NCBI GenBank assembly: GCA_963715045.1
Contig: CAVQRC010000004.1
Location: 1-64,000, forward strand
Source of the DNA: CAVQRC01 sp963715045
GTDB lineage: Bacteria; Planctomycetota; Planctomycetia; Pirellulales; Lacipirellulaceae
Length of the DNA: 64,000 nucleotides
Direction: 5' to 3'
Below, in pieces: positions 57,345 to 64,000 of the stretch. Every line of letters starts with the position of its first letter. Within the stretch, counting starts at the first letter, position 1. The position numbers were made by a program, and so were the translations under genes. Below the pieces are notes generated by a model. It saw only the letters and a program-made list of their open reading frames with translations, searched no databases and was not told the origin of the DNA.

Positions 57345-58541
57345 ATGCGATTGCGGTTGCTGATCATCGTGGTTGGAGTGGTGGTCACTGATACCACGCG
57401 GGCCGATCGATTCGAGCTCTTCAGCGGTGGTTCCGTCGAGGGGCGGTTGCTCAATCCGGATGAGTCGCCGCGAGAGCAGTACTTGATCGAAACGCCTCAG
57501 GGTATCCAGCTCGCCCTGGCCGCCGACCAGGTCCGGCAACACAAGCCCCTTCAACCGGAGCAAGCTGCGTATCGGCAGCGGAGCGTACAGACGGCCGACA
57601 CTCCCGAGGGGCATTGGGAACTGGCCGAGTGGTGCCAGGAACAGGGGCTGCTCTCCGAAAAACGCTCGCACCTCAGACGGCTCGTCGAACTCGACCCCGA
57701 TCACGCCGAAGCGCGGCGGGTCCTCGGTTATCAGCGCGTTGGCGAGCGGTGGATGACCCGCGATGAACTCATGGCTGCCCGGGGTTATGTTCTGTACGAG
57801 GGCGACTGGCGTACACCGCAGGACGTCGAAGTTCGCCGCCGAGAGTCCGCCCGCCGTCAGCAGGAAATCGACCACAAGTCCAATCTCAAGCGGTGGCGGG
57901 CCGCATTGACGAGTCGGAATGCCGACCGGGCCCGTGAAGCCGCTCAGCAGATTCTCGATCTGAGTCATCCGCTCGCCGCCCCGGCACTCATCGAGGCCCT
58001 CGACAAAGAGGAGAATTACCAGGTCCGCCTGCTGCTGCTCAAAGCACTCGGTGGGATCCGCGGCAGCGCGGCCGTTGGGGGGCTCGTCGAACGCGCGGTC
58101 CTGGATGCCGACGCGGAAATGCGGGAAGTGGCGATCGAGATGCTCGCCCCCTACCGCGACGATCCCTACGTCGCGGGGCAGCTCGTGAAGGCTCTCAAGA
58201 GCAACGCCAACGACGAGGTTAATCGCGCCGCCTATGCGTTGGGTAAGCTCGCCAACCAGGAGACCGTGTTGCCGCTGATTGAAGCACTTGTGACCCGCCA
58301 CAAAGTTCGTTCCCAGGGCCCGCCCGGCGAAGTCAACGCCGGCTTCTCGAAAACGCAGGGGGGCGGCTTCAGCTTCGGTAAAGGAGGTCCGCGGGAGGTC
58401 GTGGTGCCGGTCAAGAACCCGGACGTGCTTTCCGCGTTGAGTGCTATCACCGGGCAGAGTTTTGCCTTCGATCAGCGGGCCTGGAAGGCCTGGTACACGG
58501 CCAATCGTCGGATCGAGAAGATCAATCTGCGGCGGGATTGA
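57345..58541 (+). CDS. Secreted HEAT-repeat-like protein
   Basis: 398 residues from ATG 57345. N-terminal signal peptide (MRLRLLIIVVGVVVTDTTRA), an SH3-like or PDZ-like small segment (FSGGSVEGRLLNP), a helical part with a TPR-like stretch, and HEAT-like repeats (AAPALIEALDKEENYQVRLLLLKALGGIRGSAAVGGL, DADAEMREVAIEMLAPYRDDPYVAGQLVKALKSNANDEVNRAAYALGKLANQETVLPLIEAL). Function unknown; common in planctomycetes. Its stop overlaps the tail of the converging gene by 20 bp. Confidence 0.72.
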   Translation: MRLRLLIIVVGVVVTDTTRADRFELFSGGSVEGRLLNPDESPREQYLIETPQGIQLALAADQVRQHKPLQPEQAAYRQRSVQTADTPEGHWELAEWCQEQGLLSEKRSHLRRLVELDPDHAEARRVLGYQRVGERWMTRDELMAARGYVLYEGDWRTPQDVEVRRRESARRQQEIDHKSNLKRWRAALTSRNADRAREAAQQILDLSHPLAAPALIEALDKEENYQVRLLLLKALGGIRGSAAVGGLVERAVLDADAEMREVAIEMLAPYRDDPYVAGQLVKALKSNANDEVNRAAYALGKLANQETVLPLIEALVTRHKVRSQGPPGEVNAGFSKTQGGGFSFGKGGPREVVVPVKNPDVLSALSAITGQSFAFDQRAWKAWYTANRRIEKINLRRD

Positions 58542-59442
58542 CGGTTGCCGGCACGCGGCGGAAGGCCTCGTCGGCGGCCGGGTTGGAGCGGCCTGGTTTC
58601 AGCCGGATCTGGCGGTAGCTGCGACCTCCTGGCGTGCCGTGGCGAGGGTGCTTGGCCAGCAGTCGGGCGTGAGGATCGCCGGCGACGTACAGCCGCACGA
58701 CTCCTTCGGCGCGACCCCACTCCCGATCCCGGTCAAACCACAGCCATTGCTCCTGGCCGTCGGCGCGGCACCTGGCAACCAGTTGCCCGACCCGCCAGTC
58801 GCTGCGGACCGCCAGCCGAATCACGACCGTGTGTTCGCCTTCCAGCGTGAACTGAGGGGAACGGCGAATCTTGAAGAAGACCCCGCGGCCCCGCTGCGTC
58901 GTGCCACTGACGAACACCGCGCTCATCGGCGGGAGCCGGGATGTCGTATGGGATTCGACTCGATGTCGCTGGGCCGAAGCGTTGGCCGAGGGAGTGACCT
59001 GGGCGACGAGGTCACCTGCCGGAAGCGGGAGATTGCCGCCGAGGGTAATCCCGAAATTCTCGCCTTTCTCCGTGGTCGTGGTCGCTTTGATTTCACCGAC
59101 GATTTCGCTGTGCAGCAGCGTCTTGGGCTCGTAATCGACGACCCGGGCGGCCTCCTGCGGATCGAATACTTCGATCGTCAGTTCGTCGATACTCTCGGGC
59201 TGAAGATCACGGAGCCGGACCGAGAAACGCAGCGGCACCTCGATGATCTTCGTACCCTGGTCGACGAGTTCGACCTCGTCGGCGGCAAGCACGCGACAGG
59301 GCACGATTTCGTCGAAGTCGAACTCGACACTTCCGGCGATCGCCGAGGGCGGGCCGACCATCAAGGCGGCTGTCACGATCACGAGGCATCGGGTGAACGG
59401 GCGGAAGAAAGGCGGGGCGCCCCCCGGGCCCCGTGTCTGCAT
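58522..59442 (-). CDS. Secreted protein of unknown function
   Basis: 306 residues from ATG 59442 (MQTRGPGGAPPFFRPFTRC). Signal peptide (CLVIVTAALMVGPPSAIA), then a beta-rich domain (SVEFDFDEIVPCRVLAADEVELVDQGTKIIEVPLRFSVRL). No recognised family, no catalytic motif. Start is uncertain (M at 59475 possible). It ends convergently with the HEAT-like gene. Confidence 0.6.
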   Translation of the reverse strand: MQTRGPGGAPPFFRPFTRCLVIVTAALMVGPPSAIAGSVEFDFDEIVPCRVLAADEVELVDQGTKIIEVPLRFSVRLRDLQPESIDELTIEVFDPQEAARVVDYEPKTLLHSEIVGEIKATTTTEKGENFGITLGGNLPLPAGDLVAQVTPSANASAQRHRVESHTTSRLPPMSAVFVSGTTQRGRGVFFKIRRSPQFTLEGEHTVVIRLAVRSDWRVGQLVARCRADGQEQWLWFDRDREWGRAEGVVRLYVAGDPHARLLAKHPRHGTPGGRSYRQIRLKPGRSNPAADEAFRRVPATVNPAAD

Positions 59443-59584
59443 GCATTCTGCGTGATGTGGCTGGCGGCATATCACGGCAGGGACATCCTTGCGAAAGAAA
59501 GACGTAGCTCCAAGCCGGTTGGTCTCTCCGGCACATCCCTCAGTACGGGTGGCGCCCCTGAGCGGTTCGACCCGACGGTGCGTT

Positions 59585-60397
59585 TCAGCACCGCACCAGA
59601 ATCTCCCCGCGGCCGCCGTCGAGCAGATCCCCGTTGTAATACTGCACCCTGGCCGAGCCGAGCTCGGGTTCGATCGGGTAGCCGAGCCGCTCGAGTTCGC
59701 GGACCAGCAGCGTCAGGGCCAGCGGTTCGCCCGTCGCGGCAGGCCGAAACGTCGGCAGGATCGGCGGCGGGTCGTTGCCCAACAGGGCAATCGTCCCGCG
59801 TCGCATGCCTGCCCCCGGGCGGATACCGCAGTCTCCAAGCACGACGATCGTGCCGGCAAGCATATTGAAGCCGACCATGTCGGCGGCGCCCCCGACGGCG
59901 ATCAACCCCCGCCGCATGGTGTGGCCGACTTCGTTACCGGCGGTTCCCTGAATCAGAATCGTGCCCCCGCGCATGCCAACGCGACTGCCACGATAGGCCG
60001 AGCCAATCAAATGCCCGGCCGATCCGCGAACGTGGATGGTCCCCCCCTGCATTTCGCCACCGACCCAGTCGCCAGCGGAGCCGCAAACCTCGATCTGACC
60101 ACCTTCCATCTGACTCCCGACGTGACGGCCAGCGTCGCCATCAACGCGAATTGTCCCCTCCCGCATGTGGGCACCAATCCAATGCACGCCGGACAGATCG
60201 CCATCCATCTCCCAGGTCAGATCGCCCGGATCGCCCGAGACGTCGAAGCACTCCCGCAACGGGACCTTCTGGTTGCCAACAAAAATCTCCCGCTCACGAA
60301 TCTCCTCCAACGTAGAATCGCGGACACTCTCGGGAGTCACCCCCTCGATTTCTACGGGAACAGTGGTCGTCTTGCGATACGTCAGCTTCAGCGTCAT
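59585..60397 (-). CDS. fwdC: Formylmethanofuran dehydrogenase subunit C
   Basis: 270 residues. Part of the bacterial formyltransferase/hydrolase complex (Fhc) or archaeal Fwd. A beta-helix of glycine-rich repeats (GTIRVDGDAGRHVGSQMEGGQIEVCGSAGDWVGGEMQGGTIHVRGSAGHLIGSAYRG) is typical of the C subunit and the GltS C-terminal domain. It starts 156 bp from mobA, divergent. Oxidation or hydrolysis of formyl-methanofuran yields formate or CO2 in the tetrahydromethanopterin-linked C1 pathway used by planctomycetes. Confidence 0.92.
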   Translation of the reverse strand: MTLKLTYRKTTTVPVEIEGVTPESVRDSTLEEIREREIFVGNQKVPLRECFDVSGDPGDLTWEMDGDLSGVHWIGAHMREGTIRVDGDAGRHVGSQMEGGQIEVCGSAGDWVGGEMQGGTIHVRGSAGHLIGSAYRGSRVGMRGGTILIQGTAGNEVGHTMRRGLIAVGGAADMVGFNMLAGTIVVLGDCGIRPGAGMRRGTIALLGNDPPPILPTFRPAATGEPLALTLLVRELERLGYPIEPELGSARVQYYNGDLLDGGRGEILVRC

Positions 60398-60400
60398 CAG

Positions 60401-60556
60401 AGAGGGGTCAGGGGTCAGGGATCGGGGGTCAGGAATGGTATCACAAACGCTTGTATCCTATCGGAGCGTGAGCCGCTACCAAAGGACCACGGACCGCCAC
60501 GGTCGCCCCGCACGCCGTGTCCTGACCCCCGACCCCCGACCCCCGACCCCTGATGA
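60401..60556. repeat. Inverted arrays of GGGGTCA heptamers, second copy
   Basis: AGGGGTCAGGGGTCAGGGATCGGGGGTCAGG (60402-60433) and CCTGACCCCCGACCCCCGACCCCCGACCCCTGA (60521-60553) face each other. Same design as at 21554-21705, again filling the gap up to a start codon. Here it fills the shared upstream region of the divergent fwdC and mobA. Confidence 0.7.
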
Positions 60557-61191
60557 CCACCGCAGCGATCATCCTGTGCGGAGGCAAAAGTTCGCGGATG
60601 GGGCGTGACAAAGCGTCGCTGCCGTTCGGACCGGGCGAAGTGCTGCTCCAGCGATGCGTGCGGATTGTCGCGTCCGTGGTCGGTCTCGAGCGAGTCGTCG
60701 TGGTATCCGCCCCCGGACAGGTGCTCCCGGAGTTGCCCGCGGCCGTGATCCGCTGTTCCGATCGGCGACCCGATCAGGGACCGCTCGAGGGGCTCGCGGT
60801 CGGCCTGGCCGCGATTCCAGCCGAATCCGACCATGCCTTCGTGACCAGTTGCGACGTCCCCCTGCTAAAACCGGCGTTCATCGAGCGGACCGTCGAGCTG
60901 CTCCTCGCCGGTGGCCCGAGCCGGCAGATTGTCGTGCCCGTCGAAGACCGCTTCGCCCACCCGCTCGCGGCCGTCTATCGCACGAGTGTGCTGCCGCAGG
61001 TCGAAGCGCTGTTGGCCGAGGATCGCCGCCGCCCGGTGTTCCTCTTCGAGACCTGCGAAACGCTCCAGGTTCCGGTCGAGCAGTTTCGAGATATCGATCC
61101 CGAGCTCCGCTCGTTGCGAAACTGCAATCGCCCCGGAGATTACGAACGCGCCCTCGAATCGGCCGGATTCGCCGACCTGTCGCCAGATTGA
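60553..61191 (+). CDS. mobA: Molybdenum cofactor guanylyltransferase-like
   Basis: 212 residues with a MobA nucleotidyltransferase fold: AAIILCGGKSSRMGRDKASLPFGPGE (nucleotide-binding loop), RPDQGPLEGLAVGLAAIP, HAFVTSCDVPLLKPAF. Adds GMP to the Mo/W-pterin cofactor. It fits the formylmethanofuran dehydrogenase genes on both sides. The ATG overlaps the repeat array. Confidence 0.9.
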   Translation: MTTAAIILCGGKSSRMGRDKASLPFGPGEVLLQRCVRIVASVVGLERVVVVSAPGQVLPELPAAVIRCSDRRPDQGPLEGLAVGLAAIPAESDHAFVTSCDVPLLKPAFIERTVELLLAGGPSRQIVVPVEDRFAHPLAAVYRTSVLPQVEALLAEDRRRPVFLFETCETLQVPVEQFRDIDPELRSLRNCNRPGDYERALESAGFADLSPD

Positions 61192-61356
61192 CCCGATCTG
61201 CTTGCCGGCTGCGGATCCACCTCCGATAATCCACGCTCCCTGGAGACCGACCGCCGGGCTCCCAGGCGTTGCCCCTCCGGACGGGATTGCCGACGGCGGA
61301 CCGCTTCCGGAAACCGCGGGCCCGTACCTCACCTTCTTGCTAAGGAACTACCACCG

Positions 61357-61986
61357 ATGAGTATCGCGGTTCGTTCACTGTTGGCGATCGCCCTGACGAT
61401 CACACTTTCACTAACCGCCCGCGAGTTGCGGGCCGGCGAAGGAGAATGGGTTGCCCTGTTCGACGGAATCAGCCTTGATGGGTGGGAGAAAGTCGGGAGG
61501 GAGCAAAGCGTCTGGAAGGTCGAGGACGGCGCGATCCACGGTTCGGGCCCCGCGTCGATGCTGGTCTGCACCAAGGGACCCTACAAGAACTTTCGCTATC
61601 GCGCCGAAGTCAAGATCAGCGACGGAGGCAACTCGGGGCTGTATTTTCGTACGACCCGGCGCCCCGGTTTCTCCGACGGGTATGAAGCCCAGATCGACAG
61701 CACGCATCGTGACCCTATCCGCACCGGCTCGCTCTACGGAATGTGCCACGTGTACAAAGACCTCGTTCCTCCCGACACCTGGTTCACCTACGAGATCGAA
61801 GTCCGCGACGACGTCTGGCGGGACCGGAACGTGACGCGGATCAAGGTCACCGTCAATGACGACGAGCTGTATGAGTTTCTCGACTTCGAACAGCAGTTTA
61901 AAGAAGGCCACTTCGCCTTTCAGCAGCACGATCCCGGCAGCAAGGTCGCCATCCGCAATGTCGAGGTGATGGAACTGGATGACTGA
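61357..61986 (+). CDS. DUF1080 (3-keto-disaccharide hydrolase-like) secreted protein
   Basis: 209 residues. Signal peptide (MSIAVRSLLAIALTITLSLTARELRAGEG) then one DUF1080 domain (WVALFDGISLDGWEKVGREQSVWKVEDGAIHGSG, NFRYRAEVKISDGGNSGLYFRTT, GMCHVYKDLVPPDTWFTYEI, FAFQQHDPGSKVAIRNVEVMEL). The family takes part in sugar breakdown (3-keto-glycoside hydrolysis) and is highly expanded in planctomycetes. It converges with the DinB gene, 8 bp between stops. Confidence 0.85.
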   Translation: MSIAVRSLLAIALTITLSLTARELRAGEGEWVALFDGISLDGWEKVGREQSVWKVEDGAIHGSGPASMLVCTKGPYKNFRYRAEVKISDGGNSGLYFRTTRRPGFSDGYEAQIDSTHRDPIRTGSLYGMCHVYKDLVPPDTWFTYEIEVRDDVWRDRNVTRIKVTVNDDELYEFLDFEQQFKEGHFAFQQHDPGSKVAIRNVEVMELDD

Positions 61987-61994
61987 GCGTCCAG

Positions 61995-62498
61995 CTACCT
62001 CAGTGGTGAACGCCCGATCAGCCGCCGCAGGAGTGCGATCTGGCCGGCGTGGAGCATTTCGTGCTGGCTGCAGAACTCGACGGCTTTGAGTTTCGTGTCG
62101 AACGCCGGATGGGGGTCGATCGGCACGTCGAGTTGTGCGTCGTTGTAGGCCGACAACTCGGAGATCGCCTGGGCGTGCACCCGGTCGAGCGCCGCGCGAA
62201 GTTCCGCCGGCGCGGGGTTCTGAGCCGGATCGGGCTCGGGGATCGAGCCGCGGCCGAAGCGGCCCGAATAATCGGGATCGATCAGCGCGTCGTCGCCCGC
62301 CTGGTCGCCGCGAATTCGTTTCATGGTCAAGGCGTACTCCACGAACGCCAGATGACCAACCTGCCAGCCGATATGCGTAATTCCCTCGGTCGGCATCTGA
62401 AACCACTCTTCGTCGGCGAGATCCTCGAGGTACTGGTGCACGAGAGAGCGGGAGAAATTCAGTCTTTCAATCGCGAGCTGAACTCGGGTGGGGGCCAT
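61995..62498 (-). CDS. DinB-like superfamily protein
   Basis: 167 residues, four-helix bundle of the DinB/YfiT type. Metal-binding histidines are recognisable in THIGWQVGHLAFVEY and in SQHEMLHAGQIALLRRL. Possibly a thiol-dependent transferase; substrate unknown. Transcribed divergently from fwdA; 89 bp lie between the starts. Confidence 0.8.
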   Translation of the reverse strand: MAPTRVQLAIERLNFSRSLVHQYLEDLADEEWFQMPTEGITHIGWQVGHLAFVEYALTMKRIRGDQAGDDALIDPDYSGRFGRGSIPEPDPAQNPAPAELRAALDRVHAQAISELSAYNDAQLDVPIDPHPAFDTKLKAVEFCSQHEMLHAGQIALLRRLIGRSPLR

Positions 62499-62531
62499 AT
62501 TTGATCACCTTCTGCAGGAGTGCGGTTCGTC

Positions 62532-62537
62532 TATAAT
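62532..62537 (+). promoter_or_regulatory. Possible -10 box of fwdA
   Basis: TATAAT in GTCTATAATCGC, 50 bp before ATG 62588. A TTGATC at 62501 is too far (25 bp) to be a standard -35. Weak. Confidence 0.35.
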
Positions 62538-62587
62538 CGCGAGCTCAATCGCAACGCACTATACGAATCGCCCACCTCACCGAACAG

Positions 62588-64000
62588 ATGCCTCCCTACC
62601 GCACACGAATCACTGGTGGCACCGTCTACGACCCGGCAAACGGAATCGACGGCGAGGTCCGAGATATCTGGTTTGCCGAGGGTCGAATCATCGAGCCGCC
62701 GGAGAATCCACTGATCCGGCCCGATCACACGATCGACGCCTCGGGGCTGGTCGTGATGCCGGGCGGAATCGACATGCACTGCCACATCGCGGGCCCCAAG
62801 GTCAACGTGGCACGGAAGATGCGGCCCGAGGAAAAACGTCGCGACGAACCGCTCCATCGCACGGCCGTGACCCACAGCGGCACGATGGGAAGCGTCCCCA
62901 GTACGTTCGCCACGGGTTACAAGTACGCCGGGCTGGGCTACACCACGGCCTTCGACGCGGCGATCCCGCCCCTGGCGGCCCGGCATGCACACGAGGAATT
63001 CGAAGATACGCCTTGTATCGACAAGGGCTTCTACGTCCTGCTGGGCAACAACCACTACGTGATGCAGTGCGTGCAGAAAGGCGAGCGGGAACAGCTCCAG
63101 AGTTTCATCGCGTGGCTGCTCGGTGCGGCCAAGGCTTACGCCCCGAAACTCGTCAATCCGGGCGGTGTCGAAGTCTGGAAGCACCATCAGGCGGGCAATG
63201 TGCACGGCCTCGATGACCACGTGGATCACTTCGACGTGACGCCTCGGGAAATCATCCGCGAGGTTGCCGCGGCCTCGAACCAACTCGGCCTGCCGCACCC
63301 AGTCCATATTCACTGCAATAACCTGGGGATGCCGGGCAACTGGACGACCACGCTCGAAACGATGAAAGCGCTCGAGGGTCACTCGGGCCACATCACCCAC
63401 ATTCAGTTCCACAGCTATGGCGGCGGAGATGCCGACGAAGACACGTTTCGCAGCCAGGTCACACCCCTTGCCGAGTATGTGAACCGCAACCCGAACGTCA
63501 CGATCGATGTGGGGCAGGTGTTGTTCGGCGAGACGACCAGCATGACCGGTGACGGCCCGCTGGGGTACTTTCTCCATAATGTGTACCGAGGCAAGTGGTT
63601 CAGCGGCGACACGGAGATGGAGTCGGGCTGCGGCATCACGCCGATCAAGTACCGCAACAAGTCGATCGTGCACTCCCTGCAGTGGGCGATCGGGCTCGAG
63701 TGGTACCTCCAGGTCGAGGATCCATGGCGGGTGGTGATGAGTACCGACCACCCCAATGGCGGCTCCTTTCTCGCCTATCCGCAGATCATTCGCCTGCTGA
63801 TGGACCGCACGTATCGCGAGGAAATCCTCAAGACGTGTCCGCGGAGGATCCGCGAACGGTGTTCGCTGGGCGACCTGGATCGCGAGTACACGCTCAACGA
63901 AATCGCGATCATCACCCGGGCCGGCCCCGCCCGGATTCTGGGCCTCAGCCACAAGGGGCACCTCGGTCCGGGTGCCGACGCCGACATTGCCATCTACACG
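62588..64000 (+). CDS. fwdA: Formylmethanofuran dehydrogenase subunit A, cut by the window end
   Basis: At least 471 residues, 3' end missing. An amidohydrolase-superfamily protein: TRITGGTVYDPANGIDGEVRDIWFAEGRIIEP, the metal motif GGIDMHCHIAGPKVN (H-x-H), THSGTMGSVPSTFATGYKYAGLGYTTAFDAAIPPLAARHAHEEFEDTP, the conserved lysine in GGVEVWKHHQAGNVHGLDD, HPVHIHCNNLGMPGNWTTT, and MSTDHPNGGSFLAYPQIIRLLMD. Subunit A interconverts formate and formyl-methanofuran (or its bacterial analogue). ATG 62588 fits the family start. The usual partners (fwdB, ftr/fhcD) may lie just past the window end. Confidence 0.92.
   Translation, partial: MPPYRTRITGGTVYDPANGIDGEVRDIWFAEGRIIEPPENPLIRPDHTIDASGLVVMPGGIDMHCHIAGPKVNVARKMRPEEKRRDEPLHRTAVTHSGTMGSVPSTFATGYKYAGLGYTTAFDAAIPPLAARHAHEEFEDTPCIDKGFYVLLGNNHYVMQCVQKGEREQLQSFIAWLLGAAKAYAPKLVNPGGVEVWKHHQAGNVHGLDDHVDHFDVTPREIIREVAAASNQLGLPHPVHIHCNNLGMPGNWTTTLETMKALEGHSGHITHIQFHSYGGGDADEDTFRSQVTPLAEYVNRNPNVTIDVGQVLFGETTSMTGDGPLGYFLHNVYRGKWFSGDTEMESGCGITPIKYRNKSIVHSLQWAIGLEWYLQVEDPWRVVMSTDHPNGGSFLAYPQIIRLLMDRTYREEILKTCPRRIRERCSLGDLDREYTLNEIAIITRAGPARILGLSHKGHLGPGADADIAIYT

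Noticed and set aside
62531..63961. A 476-codon minus-strand frame at the right end
   Set aside because: Antisense shadow of fwdA, whose plus-strand reading is clear.

Overview
The window comes from a member of the Planctomycetota, most likely Planctomycetales. The sequence shows several marks of this phylum: prepilin-like DUF1559 proteins, giant exoproteins with an N-terminal LEDRRMLA/LESRNLLA-type motif and C-terminal dockerin repeats, an ECF sigma factor overlapping a Ser/Thr kinase-TPR gene by ATGA, DUF1080 and PEP-CTERM proteins, bacterial formylmethanofuran dehydrogenase genes, and RAYT-type transposases. The DNA is GC-rich with long, repeat-filled intergenic gaps.

Layout. 0.4-5.7 kb: giant CotH/LamG/lamin-tail/dockerin exoprotein (minus), then a YjbQ-family gene. 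6.3-11.2 kb: accessory region with REP-like repeats, a secreted protein and two DUF1559 proteins. 11.2-15.4 kb: two decayed copies of an ECF sigma-kinase module, the second cut short by a repeat array. 15.7-22.6 kb: pyruvate dehydrogenase operon (lpdA, aceE, aceF) plus a SpoIIE-type phosphatase. 22.8-29.1 kb: HPt-like protein, site-2 protease, HDOD protein, a fused hemD-hemE gene and btpA. 29.3-37.3 kb: a duplicated two-gene module (SUMF1-fold PEP-CTERM protein plus beta-helix exoprotein) with a RAYT transposase and its inverted REP-like flanks between the copies. 37.8-39.1 kb: remnants of a plasmid-like element (AAA ATPase, RepA). 39.2-46.2 kb: a LarA-like gene and a three-gene cluster of HlyD-type membrane proteins (PqqD-M50-HlyD, HlyD, GAF-HlyD). 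46.5-57.0 kb: housekeeping genes infA, lgt (with an embedded PDZ domain), panC, folK, glnE, miaB and a MogA/MoaB-family gene. 57.3-64.0 kb: HEAT-like and secreted unknown proteins, fwdC, mobA, DUF1080, DinB and the start of fwdA, which runs off the end.

Functional links. lpdA-aceE-aceF encode all three pyruvate dehydrogenase subunits. fwdA and fwdC belong to the tetrahydromethanopterin-linked formyl/formate oxidation pathway, and the MogA/MoaB-family gene and mobA, which make the Mo/W-pterin cofactor that formylmethanofuran dehydrogenases use, lie in the same 7.5 kb.

Two cautions. Many genes, including housekeeping ones (glnE, btpA, probably aceF), are broken by single-base frameshifts, some in compensating pairs; this looks more like uncorrected read errors than universal decay, so reading-frame breaks should be checked before anything is called a pseudogene. 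All functions are assigned by reading the sequence; no database search was run.
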